From positions 18,186,501-18,250,500 of the forward strand of contig NC_088113.1 of NCBI RefSeq assembly GCF_036370855.1: 64,000 nucleotides of DNA, read 5' to 3'. Position 1 is the first letter of the stretch, and every line of letters begins with the position of its first letter. The translations under genes were made by a program, and so were the position numbers. This stretch comes from Dromaius novaehollandiae. Lineage: Eukaryota > Chordata > Aves > Casuariiformes > Dromaiidae. Under the pieces are notes generated by a model that did not search any database, had not been told where the DNA came from, and saw only the letters and a list, made by a program, of their open reading frames with translations. Shown one piece after another: positions 45,190-59,000 of the stretch.

Positions 45190-48177
45190 CGCGCCCCGCT
45201 GGGCTCCGGCCGGGCTCTCCGAAAAACGGCAAAAGCCGCCGACGGCTCCCGGCCGGCCGCAGGGAGGGAAGGGGCGGCGGGAGCGAATCGGGGCTTGCGG
45301 CCCCGGCGAGCTGCTCCCGGAGCCCGGTTAATTCGGCCGATTAAACCTTCCGCCGCTCGCCGTGGCCCCGGCCCGCCGGCCCCGCTCGCTCCTCCGTATC
45401 TGCGAAACGATTTCATCGTGATCGGGTTTCGCCTTCGGGGCGTGCGGGGAGCATTTCCGCGCCCCGCTCCGCTAACGCGCAGGCTTTGCGCGGACTTTTT
45501 CCTGCTGGGACACGCGGAGCAAAAGCCGCGGCGCGTCTCGCCCCGCTCTCGGCTCTATTCACGGGGCGGACAGAGCCCTGCAGCCGCCAGGCCTCTGCCG
45601 GCAGGATCAGGCCCTGCTCGGCCATGGGAGCCGTCCCGTTCCGTGGCGATGCTGCCCCGGCACAAGCCGGGCCGGCGCTGAGCCCTGCGCGGGGGTGCGC
45701 GGCCGGCTCCGCGGGGACCGGCGCTGCGGGGAGGGTGGGAAATCTCGGCTCCAAAATAAACTGGTGCAGGAATGCCAGCTATTTCCCTCGCTATAATGCA
45801 ACGTAACTGGCTGGAGATGTGTATTTATTTGCTTGCTGCGTTCAGCCGAGAGCCGCGGCTTACCACTAGCGGGGTATCCCGGTGCCCTCCGAGCAAAAGC
45901 AAAAAAAAAAAAAAGAACCTGCGGTAAAAAAAGAAAATAACAACACGGGACCCTCCTGCTCGGCTGCCTCCCGCCTGCCCAGCCAGACGCGTCGCCGTGG
46001 AAAAGCAACACCTAAGCCTCCGCCGTGGGTAGCCGTACTCGCAGCTGAACGACTTGCCGCAGTTTCTTTCATTTCATTTTAATTCGTTGCAAGCGGGTTG
46101 AAGCCTTCGGGCTCGCCCATTCCCGCAAACCCTCGAATTTCCGAACTTTACAATTTCAAGGTGTTATTTAATTGCGATTTATTTTTTTAAAAATGCGTGC
46201 GAGCTTCCCAGTCGGTTACCGACAGCGCTAAAATAAATGTGAAAACGCTGCAAGCAGCGAGGCGCTGTCGAAATCCGCAGAGATTTGCGCAGGGCGCCCG
46301 GTCCTGCGGAAGGGAAGCGGGGGTCGCTGACACGCGTGGACGTGCTCCGCGCGGGTGTTCAGCCCCGTCCGGTTTGCGATTTTCGGCCGAAACGCTTTCG
46401 CCCCGCGGTAGTTTTAGCTCAGCTCCGGCAGCCGGACGGCGGGGCCGGGCAGCGGCGCGGCCGCCCCCCCCCCCCCCCCCCCCCGCGAGCAGCGGCGGCC
46501 CGAGGCCACGGCGATGGGCGACGGGCGTCCCGGCGGCTGCGCGGCGCGGGTGCGGAGCGGTGCAGCCGGCAGGTGCTGCGGCCCCGCGGCTTTCCCAGCG
46601 CGACCTGCGCGAGTTTTTGCGCCGCGCTCCGCCGAGCCCGTGCAAAGCTGGGGAAGGCGATTGCGGAGCCGAGACCCCCCCCCGTTTCACGCGGGCTGCG
46701 CGGATGCCACCGATGTGCGTGCCCGGGCCGCGGCGAGCGCGGGTGGGGGGCGTGGGGCCTCCGCGGTGCCCCGCCGGCTGCGAGCCCTCGGGAAAGGCTC
46801 GGCGCGGGTGACGCTTTCGCTGAACGGGGGTGACGGGGCACGTCGGGGCTGGTCGGGGCACGGGGCTGCTCGGGGCAGGCCAGGCTGCGAGCCCTGGCTG
46901 CCCCCGGGGCACAGACGGGCAGGGTTGCCCCGGCGCTGCGTGCCCCCGAGGCTGCCACCTCGAGGGACACCCCCGACGTGCCCGGGCCGCGGTGGGCTCC
47001 CCCGGGCAGGGTGCGGGGCGCTCGGTCCCGGCGTTGGGTGGGACACGGTGGGGGGGACCCGACGTGCCGCGCAGCCGGGCACGGGGCGCAGGAGGTCTCT
47101 GCCCGGGGCCCGGCTCACGGCGAGGTTAGACGGGCACAAGGAACCCTAGTGCAAGCAGCGGGGCAGGTGCTGCCCGGAGCCCCCTCCTCCAGCCCCGACG
47201 GCAGCAGGGGCAGCGGAAAGGCCTCCCGGGGCAGCCCGGTGCCACCCGACGGCACCGCCGGAGCTCTGCGCTCGCCCCTTGCCGGGCTCAGGGCCCGTTA
47301 GACGGCAGGCTCGGACCTGGCCCTCCTCTTCCAGGGGGTTACGGCCGCTTTTTTTGCGGGAAGGAGAGGCAGGACCGGGGCTTGGGAAGGGCTCGCCGGC
47401 CCCTCTGCCCCGGCGAGGCAGCGGTCGGCTCCGGCTGGGGGCGAGCGGGGCGGGTGCGGCCCCGGGGGAGGCCCGGCCCCTCCAGGTGAGCCTCCCCGGC
47501 GGCCCCGACAGACTGCCCGGCGCCCCGGCCCTCGGCCCTAATCCCGCTCCGGCTGATTTGTGAGTCCTGCGCGGGGGCGGGAGCGGAGGAGAGCGCTGCC
47601 CGGGGACGCCCCAGCCCCGCGGGGTGGGGGTGGGGGGGGGCTGAGCTCCCCTCTCCCAGCAAAGGCCGAGTTTAAAAAAAAGAAAGAAAGAAAAGTGGAG
47701 GGAGAAGGGCAGAAACGTACCCGCTCCCGCTGCGCCGGGCAGGCGGGAGGCGAGAGGCGCCTCGGATGGGGACTCGCGGGGCTCGGGTCCCCCTTCGGTC
47801 TATGGGGGGTGGTAATTAATTAAATACATTTCCCCCCCCATCCACTTCCCACGGGCTGGAGCATCCTGCTCCCGGGAGCCGGCAGGTCCGATCGAGCCGG
47901 CTCTGCCCCCGGCCCCGCTCCCGGTCCCGCGCCGCGCAGCCCCGCTGCAAAGCGAAACCCATCGAGTATTTCGCTCCGGCAGCCCCGGCCGGCAGCACCC
48001 GGCCACTTTCCAGCTCTGCCCCCGGTTCCCAAACGAACAGCCCGGGGGGGAGGCCGAGCTCCCCGGGGGGGGCGCTTCCAGGCCCGGTGGGCTGGGAGCG
48101 GGGGCACCGTCAGAGGGGACCGACGGGAGGAACCTGCGGGGTTTGCATCCCACAGCCCGCGTCCTCCCGTCCCCAGC
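45190..48177. other. CpG-rich DNA upstream of GATA5
   Basis: Dense CpG with one AT-richer window (45740-46230). Contains a C21 run (46464-46484). Long open frames on both strands overlap each other and lack domains, so no gene is called. Confidence 0.5.
46464..46484. repeat. C21 homopolymer
   Basis: 21 consecutive C residues within CpG-rich DNA. Confidence 0.9.
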
Positions 48178-48310
48178 CCCTGGTCTGCACCTCCCCATTT
48201 GCACCCCCCATACGCAACGCCTGGTCTGCACCCCCGACACACACCTCCTCGTGTGCCCCCCCCCCCACACCCCGCCGTGTGCATCCCCCCTCCGTGTGCA
48301 TCCCCCTTCC
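48178..48310. repeat. Degenerate C-rich minisatellite
   Basis: Irregular repeats of CTGGTCTGCACC and GTGTGCATCCCCC type, including a C12-13 run. Unit length varies, so this is a decayed tandem array. Confidence 0.7.
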
Positions 48311-48550
48311 TCTCCCCAGCCCCTGCCTACCGAGCCGCCGGGGGGTCACTTTGCCCCCTCCCCGGGGATGGCGTCCGGGTACCTCCCGCGGCCGGGGCCG
48401 GGCTGATTTGGAGGACAGCGCTGGCGAGGAGGGAGAGGTGATGGATGCGGCCGGGCTGGGGGAGGCCCCGGCACCGAGGGGCCGCGGGCGAGGGCTGGGC
48501 TCCCGCAGCCGCAGCCGGGCAGGGACGGTGCGGTTTGGTGCCTAGGGAGC

Positions 48551-48573
48551 GGGGGGGGGGGGGGGGGGGGGGG
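48551..48573. repeat. G23 homopolymer
   Basis: 23 consecutive G residues at the distal edge of the CpG-rich zone. Confidence 0.9.
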
Positions 48574-49797
48574 CTGCCAGAGGGCTGCGCCTCGAAAGGG
48601 TTAAACAAACAGCGAGCCCTGCCGAAAAATATTTATCTCTTGCAATATGCATGTGGCAGTGGCTCTCAGGGAGGGGGGCGATGAAAGAAGAGGGGGGGGA
48701 AGTATTTCAAATCTTCCCCCCCTTACCCTGAGGTCCCGTTTTCTTCTTTAGTCCGTGAGGATTTCACTGGTGCAGAAAATAAAAAGGTCTCGTGGCGCTG
48801 ATGCTGCCTGCTGTCCCCTGCGGAGCCGTTGGACGGGGATGCTTCGCCCTCAGCCGTTCTCCCAGCCGCTCAGAGGCAACAGCGGCTACAAAATCACCCC
48901 TCTTCCTCCAATATTTAGAAGGAAGAAAATGCAGGCCACTATTCGTGCCCCCCAAAGAAGGGTAACTTGGCATGCGCTTCCTAAAAGTAACCTTTGTCTG
49001 GGAGATTTTTGTCCCAATCGTTTTAAATTTTCCACCCGGGCTGATTTAACAAAAAGCTCTGAGTTTGAGAACAAACACAAAGTCCTAAAGCATTGGCTCT
49101 CCGCGGCAGGGCCCCAGCATGGGCCGGGGTTTGTGACCTGCCCGGTGACAAGAACACCCCAAAGGCCACGGAGGGCGAAGAGGCACCCCCTCCGCGGCTG
49201 CGCAAGCCGGGTCTCCAGGCTGGTTTGGTGCTGGGGGCTCTGGAGTGCTCCAGCCCCCCGACTCTGGGGATGTGGCCATGCAGCACCCGCTTCCCGGGAG
49301 GGGCTCAGCGCCTCGCAGCAGGGCAGGATCCGACCCAGCCCGTGGAAGTCGTGTCGGCGCGGGCGGGAGCAGTGACTCAGGGCCGGCCGTGCGGGCACGC
49401 CGGGGGACGCCTCTTGTGTATACAGCTTGGCGTGTGTGCAAACGCCGTGGGGCTGCGGCCGGAGGGCACAGCCAACTTCCAGCCAAGCTGCGAACGTCAA
49501 ACCTGGCGGCTCTGCCTCTGTCATGGCACGGTTCGACATGGGAGAAAAGGTGAGAAACCTTCCATATTGCGAAAATGGAAACTATTTCCTGAATAAACTC
49601 AAGCCCAGATGTGCGGAGCTGTTGGGCTGGTGCGGGAGATGCCAGCCTGGTCCTGGCAGAGGCCTCGAAACCCTCGTCCAATTCCAGAGCGTTTCAGCTG
49701 CGCCAGGTTTCCACCACGCTCCCCACTTCACAGGCAATAAATGGTGAAAGAAAAAAAAAAAAGGGGGCTATTTTGGTATATTAACCTCCTTGTGGCC

Positions 49798-49810
49798 AGG
49801 TGAAAGGTTA
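49798..49810 (+). promoter_or_regulatory. DR1-like nuclear receptor element
   Basis: AGGTGAAAGGTTA: two AGGTCA-type half-sites with 1-nt spacing, one mismatch each. It lies 5.7 kb upstream of GATA5 exon 1. Confidence 0.3.
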
Positions 49811-52800
49811 AATTCACATGATTCATTGGCGGCTGAGAGACAGCACTTTGTTGCTAGGATTTTGGGGAATGCGGAGGGCTCCAGCGAAGGAGTCTCGCTA
49901 ATCTTTAAGGGAGGGAGCCAGGCTCCTGTCTGACGGCTGCAGGCCCAGCAGCTCTGTGTTTCATTTCAGACTGTCACTCTCCTATCTCTCAGCTCACTCC
50001 CAGCTCCAGCTTGCTGCCAGATCTTGGGAACTGTTAACTCAGACAAATTTATAGATGGAAAAAAGAACAGTTAGCCATTGTTCGGGGGGTGGGGGAGGGA
50101 GGCACCGAGGAGCTTCAGCGACCAAAGTCATGATGTAACCTGGTTATTACATGGTTTGGAGAAACGTGCGAAGGATCTTGCTCTTCCCTTGCCAGGCAGG
50201 GAAGTGGGGACCGTTATGTTACTCCCGAAGGCTGGGAAAGGGGACGCTGGTGCCTAAGTGGCTGGGGAGATCTTTCAGCGTTCCTGTAAATAAGTGGAAT
50301 CTCCCAGCTGGACATCTCTGGGATATGATCTCACTTTTTGGTTTCAAGTCCCGTGATGCTGTGTGTTTTTTCTTAAAGCTTCAGACCCTGGAGTCCTGAG
50401 ATGTAATATCGATAGAAATATTCCTGTAAGCAAAGTGTCTGGCTATGTGGGCTGCAGAGAATAAACTGAAAACATGGAGATTTCAAGGCTTAAGAAAGAA
50501 AAATCCTGGTGGTAAATACGGAGTAGCTCAGATTCGTTGTTCCTTAGAAGTGTCATGGCTTTTGGGAAGCACTACTGAATTTTGGGAACTTCAGCCTCTG
50601 CAGTGGCAAAATACATTTCCATCTACCTCTGGAAAAAGTGGGAAACCAAGCAGTTGTCTGATATGGTACTCTGTCCCAGTTTTCCCGTTGTGAAGTGTTC
50701 TGACCAGCCTCCTCGATGGAAAGGCTCTTCTCAGGACGAAAAGGCCCTCCTGCTCTCCTCAGCATGGCAGCTCCCAGGCCAGGAGGAACCTACATCTCAG
50801 AGGAACAAACCACTTGCGGTTTTTATAACAGCCCTGAATCCAGATCCGAGATCTTTTTACTGTTTTATATAGGTACAGAGAGGATGGGAGCAAGGAATTT
50901 TGGATTTAAAAAATAAAAAGTAATATGTGACTTGTTTAGTAAATCTAGGCACTTGAGAATCTGGCTACATGGAACATGGTTTCTTCTTTCAAGGTCTGAA
51001 GGGCTGTGGAAATCTGTTTTTCAGGCAGTAGAGTATGCAGATTTGATTCTGAAGGTCCAGAAGACGTCATGGTCCCAAAACACTACTCCCCCTCGTTTTT
51101 TTTATTGGAGTTTTATTTAACTTTGCAAGAACGGGGGACAGACTTTTCACATAAAATCTCAGCCCGAAGTCAGCTGCAATATTAATGCTCATTATCTGCT
51201 CCATTTTTGATATCTGTAACTAGAAGCACTTCCTTTTTCCATTGCAGTCCCAGTATGAAGTTATTGACTCAAAACCATGGCATTACACAGACACGCACTT
51301 ACGAATATGGGTCTGAATTAATCTCTGGTGGAAGTCTTCCACTGAAGTTAACAAAGATACCCTAGGGATGAATTTGGGGCACTCTCCACATCACGGGCTG
51401 ATTTTCATTTTGTACCTCTCTCCTCATGTATTTTATGTGTCTAGAAATAATCTTCCATGAGGGAGAAATTGCACCGTGACTTCTCATAAGCAAGGTACTG
51501 AAAGGCTGTGATGAATGGTGCAGCCCTTCCTATCTAGTAGAACTAAATTTAATGTTCCTTGAATTGCTTTGCTACACTTGATTTTAATGACAGTGTGTCT
51601 AATGCTTTTCTTGCCTAAGCTCACTGAGTTTGCAGGCTGTGCTCTCCTTTCGCAACTTCTCTGCCACGTTTGAGCTGCTGTGACTTTGACCAGCAAACCT
51701 TCTCCACAACCTTGCTAAACTCCTCTTGCCGCTTCTCTCCGGCTCTTTGGCTGCATCTCTGACCTCGCCTAGCCTCATTTTTCACCCTCTCAGCAACCTC
51801 TCAGCCTCACCAGTACATTTTTCATCCGCTTTGGCATGAAAACATGGCTCCAATTAGCTGGAATGGTGGTCTGTGGAGGGAGAGGTGGAGGCCCAGCCTT
51901 TCCAGCCAGAGCAGGGATCAAAGCGACTCTTTGGGCACTCTGGCTGCCCAGGAGACTTGGTGGCTTTCATGTAGCCCGGTGGAGCCAGGGAGAAGGAGGG
52001 GAGAGCTTCCTCCTGCTGCTGCGCACTGGACAACGCCAAGTCTGAAGTTGAGCTTTGTGCCACGGCGGTTTTGAAGCACAGTCCTCAGCTGGTCCTACCC
52101 TAGCTGGTTTCTTCTTGTGTGGAGGAAACCCTCTGGTCCCAGGGTCAGTGCCGTGCACAGAGGGGTACCTTGCGATGGGCCGGTTCGAATCTCCTGCTCA
52201 CGCCTGAGGCTTCGCAGAAACAAGCTGAGCAAAGCCATGTGTTACGAAGAACTCCTGGAACGATTTTAAGCGAGCAAAGATATGCAGAAGCAGAAGTCCT
52301 GGCAAGACTTTATTCTGTTCCCCATGGATGGGAAGAAAATTATGAGCGTGTATGTTCCATCTGACTGTACCTGGGCCAATCTCTACATAGAGTTCAGCCG
52401 TTGTCCAGCTCTTCCAAACCTTCAGCCCCACATCTGCTCAGCCAGTGCTCTCCAGCAGCCAAACGTCGGGGTCCTCCTTGCAGGGAACATAGGCCAATCT
52501 GCATACAATCGTCACAGCGGGTTGAAGCTGAGGTCACCATTGAATAGTGTGTTTCCAAGAGCTGTTTGATCAAACAGAATTTACAGACCAGGACAGTTAT
52601 TGACAGGACTGACAAAAGTGATGTTGCAATGATTTACAGTCCAGGTGTGTTGTCAGAGCAAGATATTTACCTGAGATCCCAAGAACAGTTAAAATTTAAT
52701 CCCTAGAGACCTTCTCTGGCTCTCCTGCAATGTCTTGGCGGGTCATAGCTTCTGGTCCGTTTGCAGTCACCATGCAAATAACCCAGAGTTTAGGCACTTT

Positions 52801-53806
52801 CAAGGGAAATAATAGCAGATACAGTGATTTAAAATGTTTTTAATGGATATAAAATTTGAGAGGTGAACTGATATAGGATGCCCTTTCCCTTATCCCAAAT
52901 GTACAATTCTCCATAATAAACTTCTTTGAATATATACACATTAGTCAGGATTATCTCTGAATGTCTAGCAGGCTAAGAATATGGATCCTGGAGACGTCAG
53001 CAGAAGGATTCATTAGAGGAGACAGCAAGTGCTTGGAAATGGGAAATGTATTCTCTTATAAACACAGCCTGCACTGGGGTTGACCTTAAGACTGAACAGA
53101 ATTGGCTGGAGAGACAGGGAAGGCAGAGAAGGAAAACAACATTCATATGCAACCGCTCCATTTCTTGTAACAAAACCCGGCATCGAGGTTTCTGTAGCTT
53201 TTCTCCACTTTCCAAATGGAAGGAACTCTCACCCCTGAAAACTGAGACTGTTAAAAAGGGAACGACAAATCATCCCAAACGTCCTCTTTCCCGCGAGTTG
53301 GAATTCGTGGGTTTTGGGGGTACGTGGTCAGACCCCACGAGGAATTTCCTCTCCGCAGATGGGCAGAAGCTTGCCACGCGACCAAAGCGTTACACATTTC
53401 TTGATGCATGAAGCAGAATATTTGTTATTGTCTCCTAAATCTTACTGGCCACTTTCACTCTGCAAGGTTATATATAAGAGTTTATGCACTTGGCTGAGTT
53501 CTTGCATTGAAAGCGAAAAGATGCTGGGAAATTGTAAAGCTCCTCTGTGCACGCGTGGGCACATATGCACGTAGAGGGTTTCCCCCTTACTACCACCTCT
53601 CACTGCTGTCTCATTTGCTTACTGGGTAAAACGCAAGGAGCTAACATGGAGTATGAGAAGAACTCAGAGAGCTAACATTGACTCCTACCTCATATCTATT
53701 AGCTGTAAATTACTTTAACATGAGTGACATCACACTTGACTCTTGGTAAAACAGTGTTAAGTTAGTGGGTAATAAAACAGCTTGACACTAATGATGGGTT
53801 CTGCGT

Positions 53807-53834
53807 GATAAATTACTGTCAGTGATCAGATAAG
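53807..53834 (+). promoter_or_regulatory. Pair of GATA motifs upstream of GATA5
   Basis: GATAA (53807-53811) and AGATAAG (53828-53834) lie in an AT-rich block 9.7 kb upstream of exon 1. Motif match only. Confidence 0.2.
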
Positions 53835-56000
53835 GGTTCTTGAGACTAACCTTGAACTAAATCTGTTTTGTTGCTACATCTTGTGTGCAGCGTCCCACTT
53901 CTTACTGTGGGGATTAAGGGCTCAGAGCCCAATCCTGCGCCGGGCGTGGAGGGGAAAAGGCTGCTCATGTGCAGGAGCATTTCCAGAAGCAGCTTCCAAA
54001 CATCAGACCTGCTCCCACGAGCAGAGTGGAGAGGGCTTGGCCCTATGGTGAGAGCATCCGTCCAGTTACACCGTCCTCGTGGCGAGTGTTTCTGATGTAG
54101 GAACAGTTCCCAGCGGTGACTGAAATATCTGGAACTCTGCTATTTTTCATTTTGTTTTAAAAAAGGCATTGTGCAATCTAGGGCTGGATCCTGAAAGTTT
54201 CACCATTTTTTTTTTTTTGGTGTTTGATATGATGGATCTCATTACCGAATGACATTTTTGGCCGGTGTCAAACCGATGTGTTAGATCTATCACAGAAGAT
54301 ACCAATGACATCAGTAAGAACAGCGGATGCTCAGCAGCTTGCAGGATCAAGCCCTCATTCAAAGAACTTGTTTTACTTGCAAAAGATTGGGAGAAAACTT
54401 TATACCCAAGAGCTGGGAGCTGGCCAAAGTCAACGTAACACATGGGATTATGAAGATTTTTTACATGTATTTTCTTTGGAAGCTCACCAGGGTGCTGCTT
54501 AGAAATGGCTTCACAAACTGTTTTACATTGTTATTATTATTCGAGGCTCAGTTTTCATATATCATTCAGGTAACATGCTTAGGAGATATTTTTTGTATTC
54601 CTTCTTGTATAAACCATTGTATTAAAACATTTACCATAGTTCAGTTTCATGCCTAATCATCATTGCCCAGGCCTGTTTATTATGACTGGTCTAATCCAGG
54701 CATACTTGTATGTTATAAATGATTATAGGTTTCAGTGAAGAGAAGGTTTCACTGTATTCATCTGGATACCTCATTAATCTACGATTATGGTATTCCTCAT
54801 ATTAAGATGCACTGGTTTTAATGCAAGTCATAACAAATGGATCCTTCTGAAAAGTTAATAGCGAGAGAAGCGTAGATTTTCACATCACTGTGATACCGCT
54901 TTGAAAGGCCAAGAACATGGAAACACCTTTTCCTGTGAAGGGTGTGAACTGGGTAAGTCTTCGAGCCCCATCAAAGCGGATGGCTTGAGTGCAACAGAAA
55001 TAGAGGATGGAGCAGAAATAGCTGGATACATCTAGATCTCTCAAGGAATGGAGGGTTATTGAACTATGCACACCAACCATCAGAGAGGCAACGGCTGAGC
55101 TGCTCTTCAGTTCCTTCCTGAAACATGAAATATTATTGGTGCTTCACCCTGAAGAGTCAAGGAAAGATGAGCCCAAAGACACCATTTAAATCAAAATGCT
55201 CATCAAACCCTAGTAGTGATAGGAAGTCAACGTAGTGTTCACAGTGGAGTCCATCTTTTTCTCCGTAAAGGGTGTTTTGGAGAATGGAGACCGTGGCGGT
55301 GTGCGTGGGGCTCTGGCCGCGGTCGGGAACTCCCAGCGGACGCCCCGCCATCGGGAAAGGGAGCCCGTCCCGCGGGGCCAGCGGGATGGGAGCTGGGCTG
55401 CCGCCACAAGCGCCTCTGCAAAGCGTCTCCGCTGTGGTGAAATCCGCTTCGTCCCGCAGCGTTTTCCCATTAAATCCCAGTTTTCTCAGAATTCTCTTGG
55501 CTGTTCTATTCCGCCTGAAACGAGTGGGCCTGTTTCCACATGATCCAAGGCGAAAATAATTCCTCTTGGCATTTTTTTTTGTTTGTTTGCCTTCCTTCCT
55601 ATCCCATGCCTTGATTCCCTAGGGGAAAAAAGGTAAAGAAAGAGAAGGAAAATAGCACTGCAGTTGGGAAAGAGCGGCGAGGAGCCTGCGTGGGCGATGT
55701 CAGACGGAGCCGAAAATCCCTGGACTTTCTGGACTTTCTCCAGAAACCCGCATCCACTTGAGCTGCGGATACAGTCAGGTCATCAAAACACCCTCCGCAG
55801 CCCTCACCGAATCCCGCACGGAGCCCGGTTCCCGCACCGCGAGTTTTGGGAAGTGCGGAGCCAACTGGAGATGGGCAACTTGCGGCTGGAGCTGGGCTGC
55901 AGCACCGATTTCTTGGCCGAGCCGCGCCGTGCTGCGGGCAAGGGAGGCGGCGTGATGGCAACATTTGGGCCAGATCCGTGCACATCACAGGCTCACGAAC

Positions 56001-59000
56001 GTTTCTCGGCTTAAAGCACTTTTGTCGTCAATATGCCCCTTTTTTCATTATTTTTTCCCCCTTCATTCCATCACGAGACATAACGTAGCCCAACAGACCG
56101 GCGGCACCGTGACTACCGTGATGTAGGAAAGAAACAATCTCCAGCCGAAGCGGCGGGCTCCGAGCAGCTTATCCAACAGATGCATGAGCAGGAAATGCAG
56201 TATCATGTCCAATTTCTCATACCTTATTCATGACTGCTGCAATCGCAGAACACATGTAGCCGGGCGATATGTATTGCATAACTTCTTGTGTGAGTCTTTC
56301 CTGTTCGCTCGCTCCAAAACAGTCGCTTTTTCTGGGAGAGAAGAGGGCTCTGGAGAGGTGCTGATTAGGCGGTGCTGAAAAATACCCAGGGGTTTATGTA
56401 AGCCAGCGCAGGCACCAGGAGCAGAAACGTGCCTGCATTTGCTTTGCTAATTAACCGTAGTTTTGGCTCGGAGGGACTTGTTTTGGAGGGGTAAATGAGC
56501 TGAGGTGGACCGGAGCCCAAGCCGTTCTTGACTGCTCCATGTGGCCGTCCCTGGGGCCCGGTGAGGTTTTTCTCTCGTTCTTGTATCCTTTTGGAGCTGG
56601 ACCCAGCCGTGGATCTCGGCAGAAGCACCCTGCGTCCACCATGCAGCGAAACGCTCTCCGTCCCGCCGCCCCGAGCCGCACACCTCCTCCAGCCGCGAGG
56701 GCAAGAGCCGGGCGACTCTGCCCCCAGCCACAGTCCTCTGCGACCTGAAAGAGAGAAAATCCTCGGGAGCTGCAGGAAAGATGAGCCCAAGGATTTAGGA
56801 AAATCCCTCACGGGTTGGTTTGTGCAGAAACACCTATTGCTGCACGTCGGTGCTGCTTACCTAGGAAAAAATCCAGCAGAACCCAGCCCCGTCCAATCGT
56901 TTTAAAAACTAATTTGTGCCTTTTCATCCAAATGGTGAGGTTCTTCCAACCAGTCTTTATCGCAGTTAAAAAAGGAGCCCACACATTTAATAATAATCAT
57001 TACAAGCTTTCCACATTCTTGCCCGGATTCCAGGGTTTTCCTCTAAGCTAGCTGGCCATACTGTAAAAATACGTAATAAATATCTGTCTTTGGTATAATA
57101 AAAGCAATGTTTATATTCTTGACAGAATGCATTTGTGAACTTACAGTCATTAGAGATGTAAACTGCAGGCAAGAAGATAACCTCTCTCCCAAATGTTCTA
57201 TTTATTTCTGTAAAGTAATTTGTATGATTTATCTTATAGACTAAGGTTTATGGTTCACTTTGAACTCCAGGTTCTTAACTCGGCAATTGCCTGTTTGGGC
57301 TGAAGCGTATAAGTGATGGCATGACCCAAAGTGCTAGATGAAAGGAAAAAGACAAAAACAAGGCAGGCTTCTGGGATTTTAACCATCATTTCTATATTCC
57401 ATTGACATCTCTGGGTTAAATATTTTCCTTTAGAGGCCAATATGATCATCCCATCTGTGTGCCATATCTCTCAGTGACAAGGGAAAGCGCAGAAGACGGG
57501 CATCTTGGATGAGGCATGCCAGGATGCGTCCGGGGGGAATTCGAGGAGGTCAAATGCTGGTTTTAGTCATCACTCCCAGGCTACACACACTTGTAAGCAA
57601 GACCACAGCAAGGCTGTGATTCATAAAAGAAGCATTTGATGTGAATTCGCCTATCGCTGCCTTACTGCGCTGTAAAGCCCCTGTGTTTTTCACACAGGCT
57701 TCCAAGTCGTGCTTGCAAATGATGATATTTAAAACTACGCAGCAGTACCCGGACACGGCCTTCCTGGCTTTGCATGGAGCCTAACACAAGCCGAGCAAGG
57801 AGCCCTGCCCCGTTCGTTCAACGCTGACCGGCAAAACCGGGAAGCACGAAAGGCGCACAGCATCGGAGCATCGCTGTAAAGAACTGTGGCTAAAGCTGCA
57901 GCTCCCTGATCCCAGGCAGGGCTGGAGCTGAGGCTGCAGGAGAGCCCGGGGCTCTGCAAAGCTCGGTGCGGAGCGCTGCCCCCTTCACTGCCAACTGGGC
58001 GAGGTGGTCCCCGTCTCTGTTTGCTTCCCTTTTTTTTCTTTTTATCACCTTTTCAAAAGAAAGGTCCTGCTGTGGCATCCTGGAGAGAAGGGTAGTGAAT
58101 GTGATTTACAGAAATATTTGAGGTTGGTGCAACGTGCTCCCACAGAGGGAATTTTATACCGATTTGCTGTTTTGAATTGCTTTGCAAAATTCAACCAAAC
58201 TGCTGAGGAATGAGAGGGAATCTGCTTCCATCATTTCGGTGGGAGGAGAAAAAGGGGAAAAAAAAAAAACATGCTGTAGGATATAAGCTTGTGAAGCTGG
58301 ACTGAATGAGTAAATGCCCTCCCTTTAAACGCTGATGCGGGCTTGCAGATGGCAAAATGCCGCCCGCTTCTCAGCATCGCCGCCGCTGCTGCTAGCGCCG
58401 GCAGAAGGCACGGGCCACTTTCCCTGCCTTTTAACCCAGCAAAAACATGAAAGACTCAGGTGCGTGTCAAAGCATGTATCCGTTTGCTTCGAATGGGTAA
58501 GACTACCTGGAGCAGGAATAAACTGATCCCTCTTTCCCAGATGTGTCTGGAAGGTGGGATTTGTATTCCGGAGGAAATTTCAGGTTTTCAACACATTTTT
58601 TATTCTAAAGCAGTGCCGAAAAGTCAACCTCACCCAAAAAACCCCTGTCACAAACTGGGAATTTTGAGCATTTTCCATGTAGAAACATCTGAACAGATCG
58701 ATAATAGAAAAACACGTGAAAGTGGAAACAGCACAAAACACTGGAAATACCACCGAACGCTCTGAGAGCACCAGGATGAAACCTGGCAAGACAAATTATT
58801 CATTTCAACACATTCCTATTGAAACCTGACACATTCCTGAACAATAATGGGGCCACACATTTCCTCGAGCCGGACTGAAAATCCAGCTGATCTTTTTCAC
58901 GAGGATTGCGATTTTTCGGTGCCCTGTCGGCTCTGCAGCCATCGGGGCCAGCGCGGCGGTGGCAGGGCCACGCGCTGCCGGCTCTCGGGGCTCGCTCGGC

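Larger units (their letters stand above)
43400..45700. promoter_or_regulatory. CpG-dense promoter region of GATA5
   Basis: Very high G+C with undepleted CpG over the start exon, intron 1, exon 1 and 1.5 kb of upstream DNA. No canonical TATA box is present at the expected distance from the exon 1 donor. It contains a CACGTG E-box (44413-44418), a GATAAG site (44480-44485), a GGC run (44358-44381), an AT-rich CDX/HOX-like pair (44833-44853) and a minisatellite (45041-45184). Confidence 0.8.
48600..56000. other. Upstream intergenic, no gene recognised
   Basis: Single-copy non-coding DNA, AT-richer than the CpG zone except for 49090-49460 and 55280-55960. Candidate motifs include a DR1-like element (49798-49810), a POU octamer ATGCAAAT (52772-52779) and a GATA pair (53807-53834). 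Confidence 0.5.

Noticed and set aside
44194-45416. Three overlapping minus-strand open frames of 325-343 codons
   Set aside because: All three frames are open at once and run through the 21-bp minisatellite; no domain is visible. Composition artefact.
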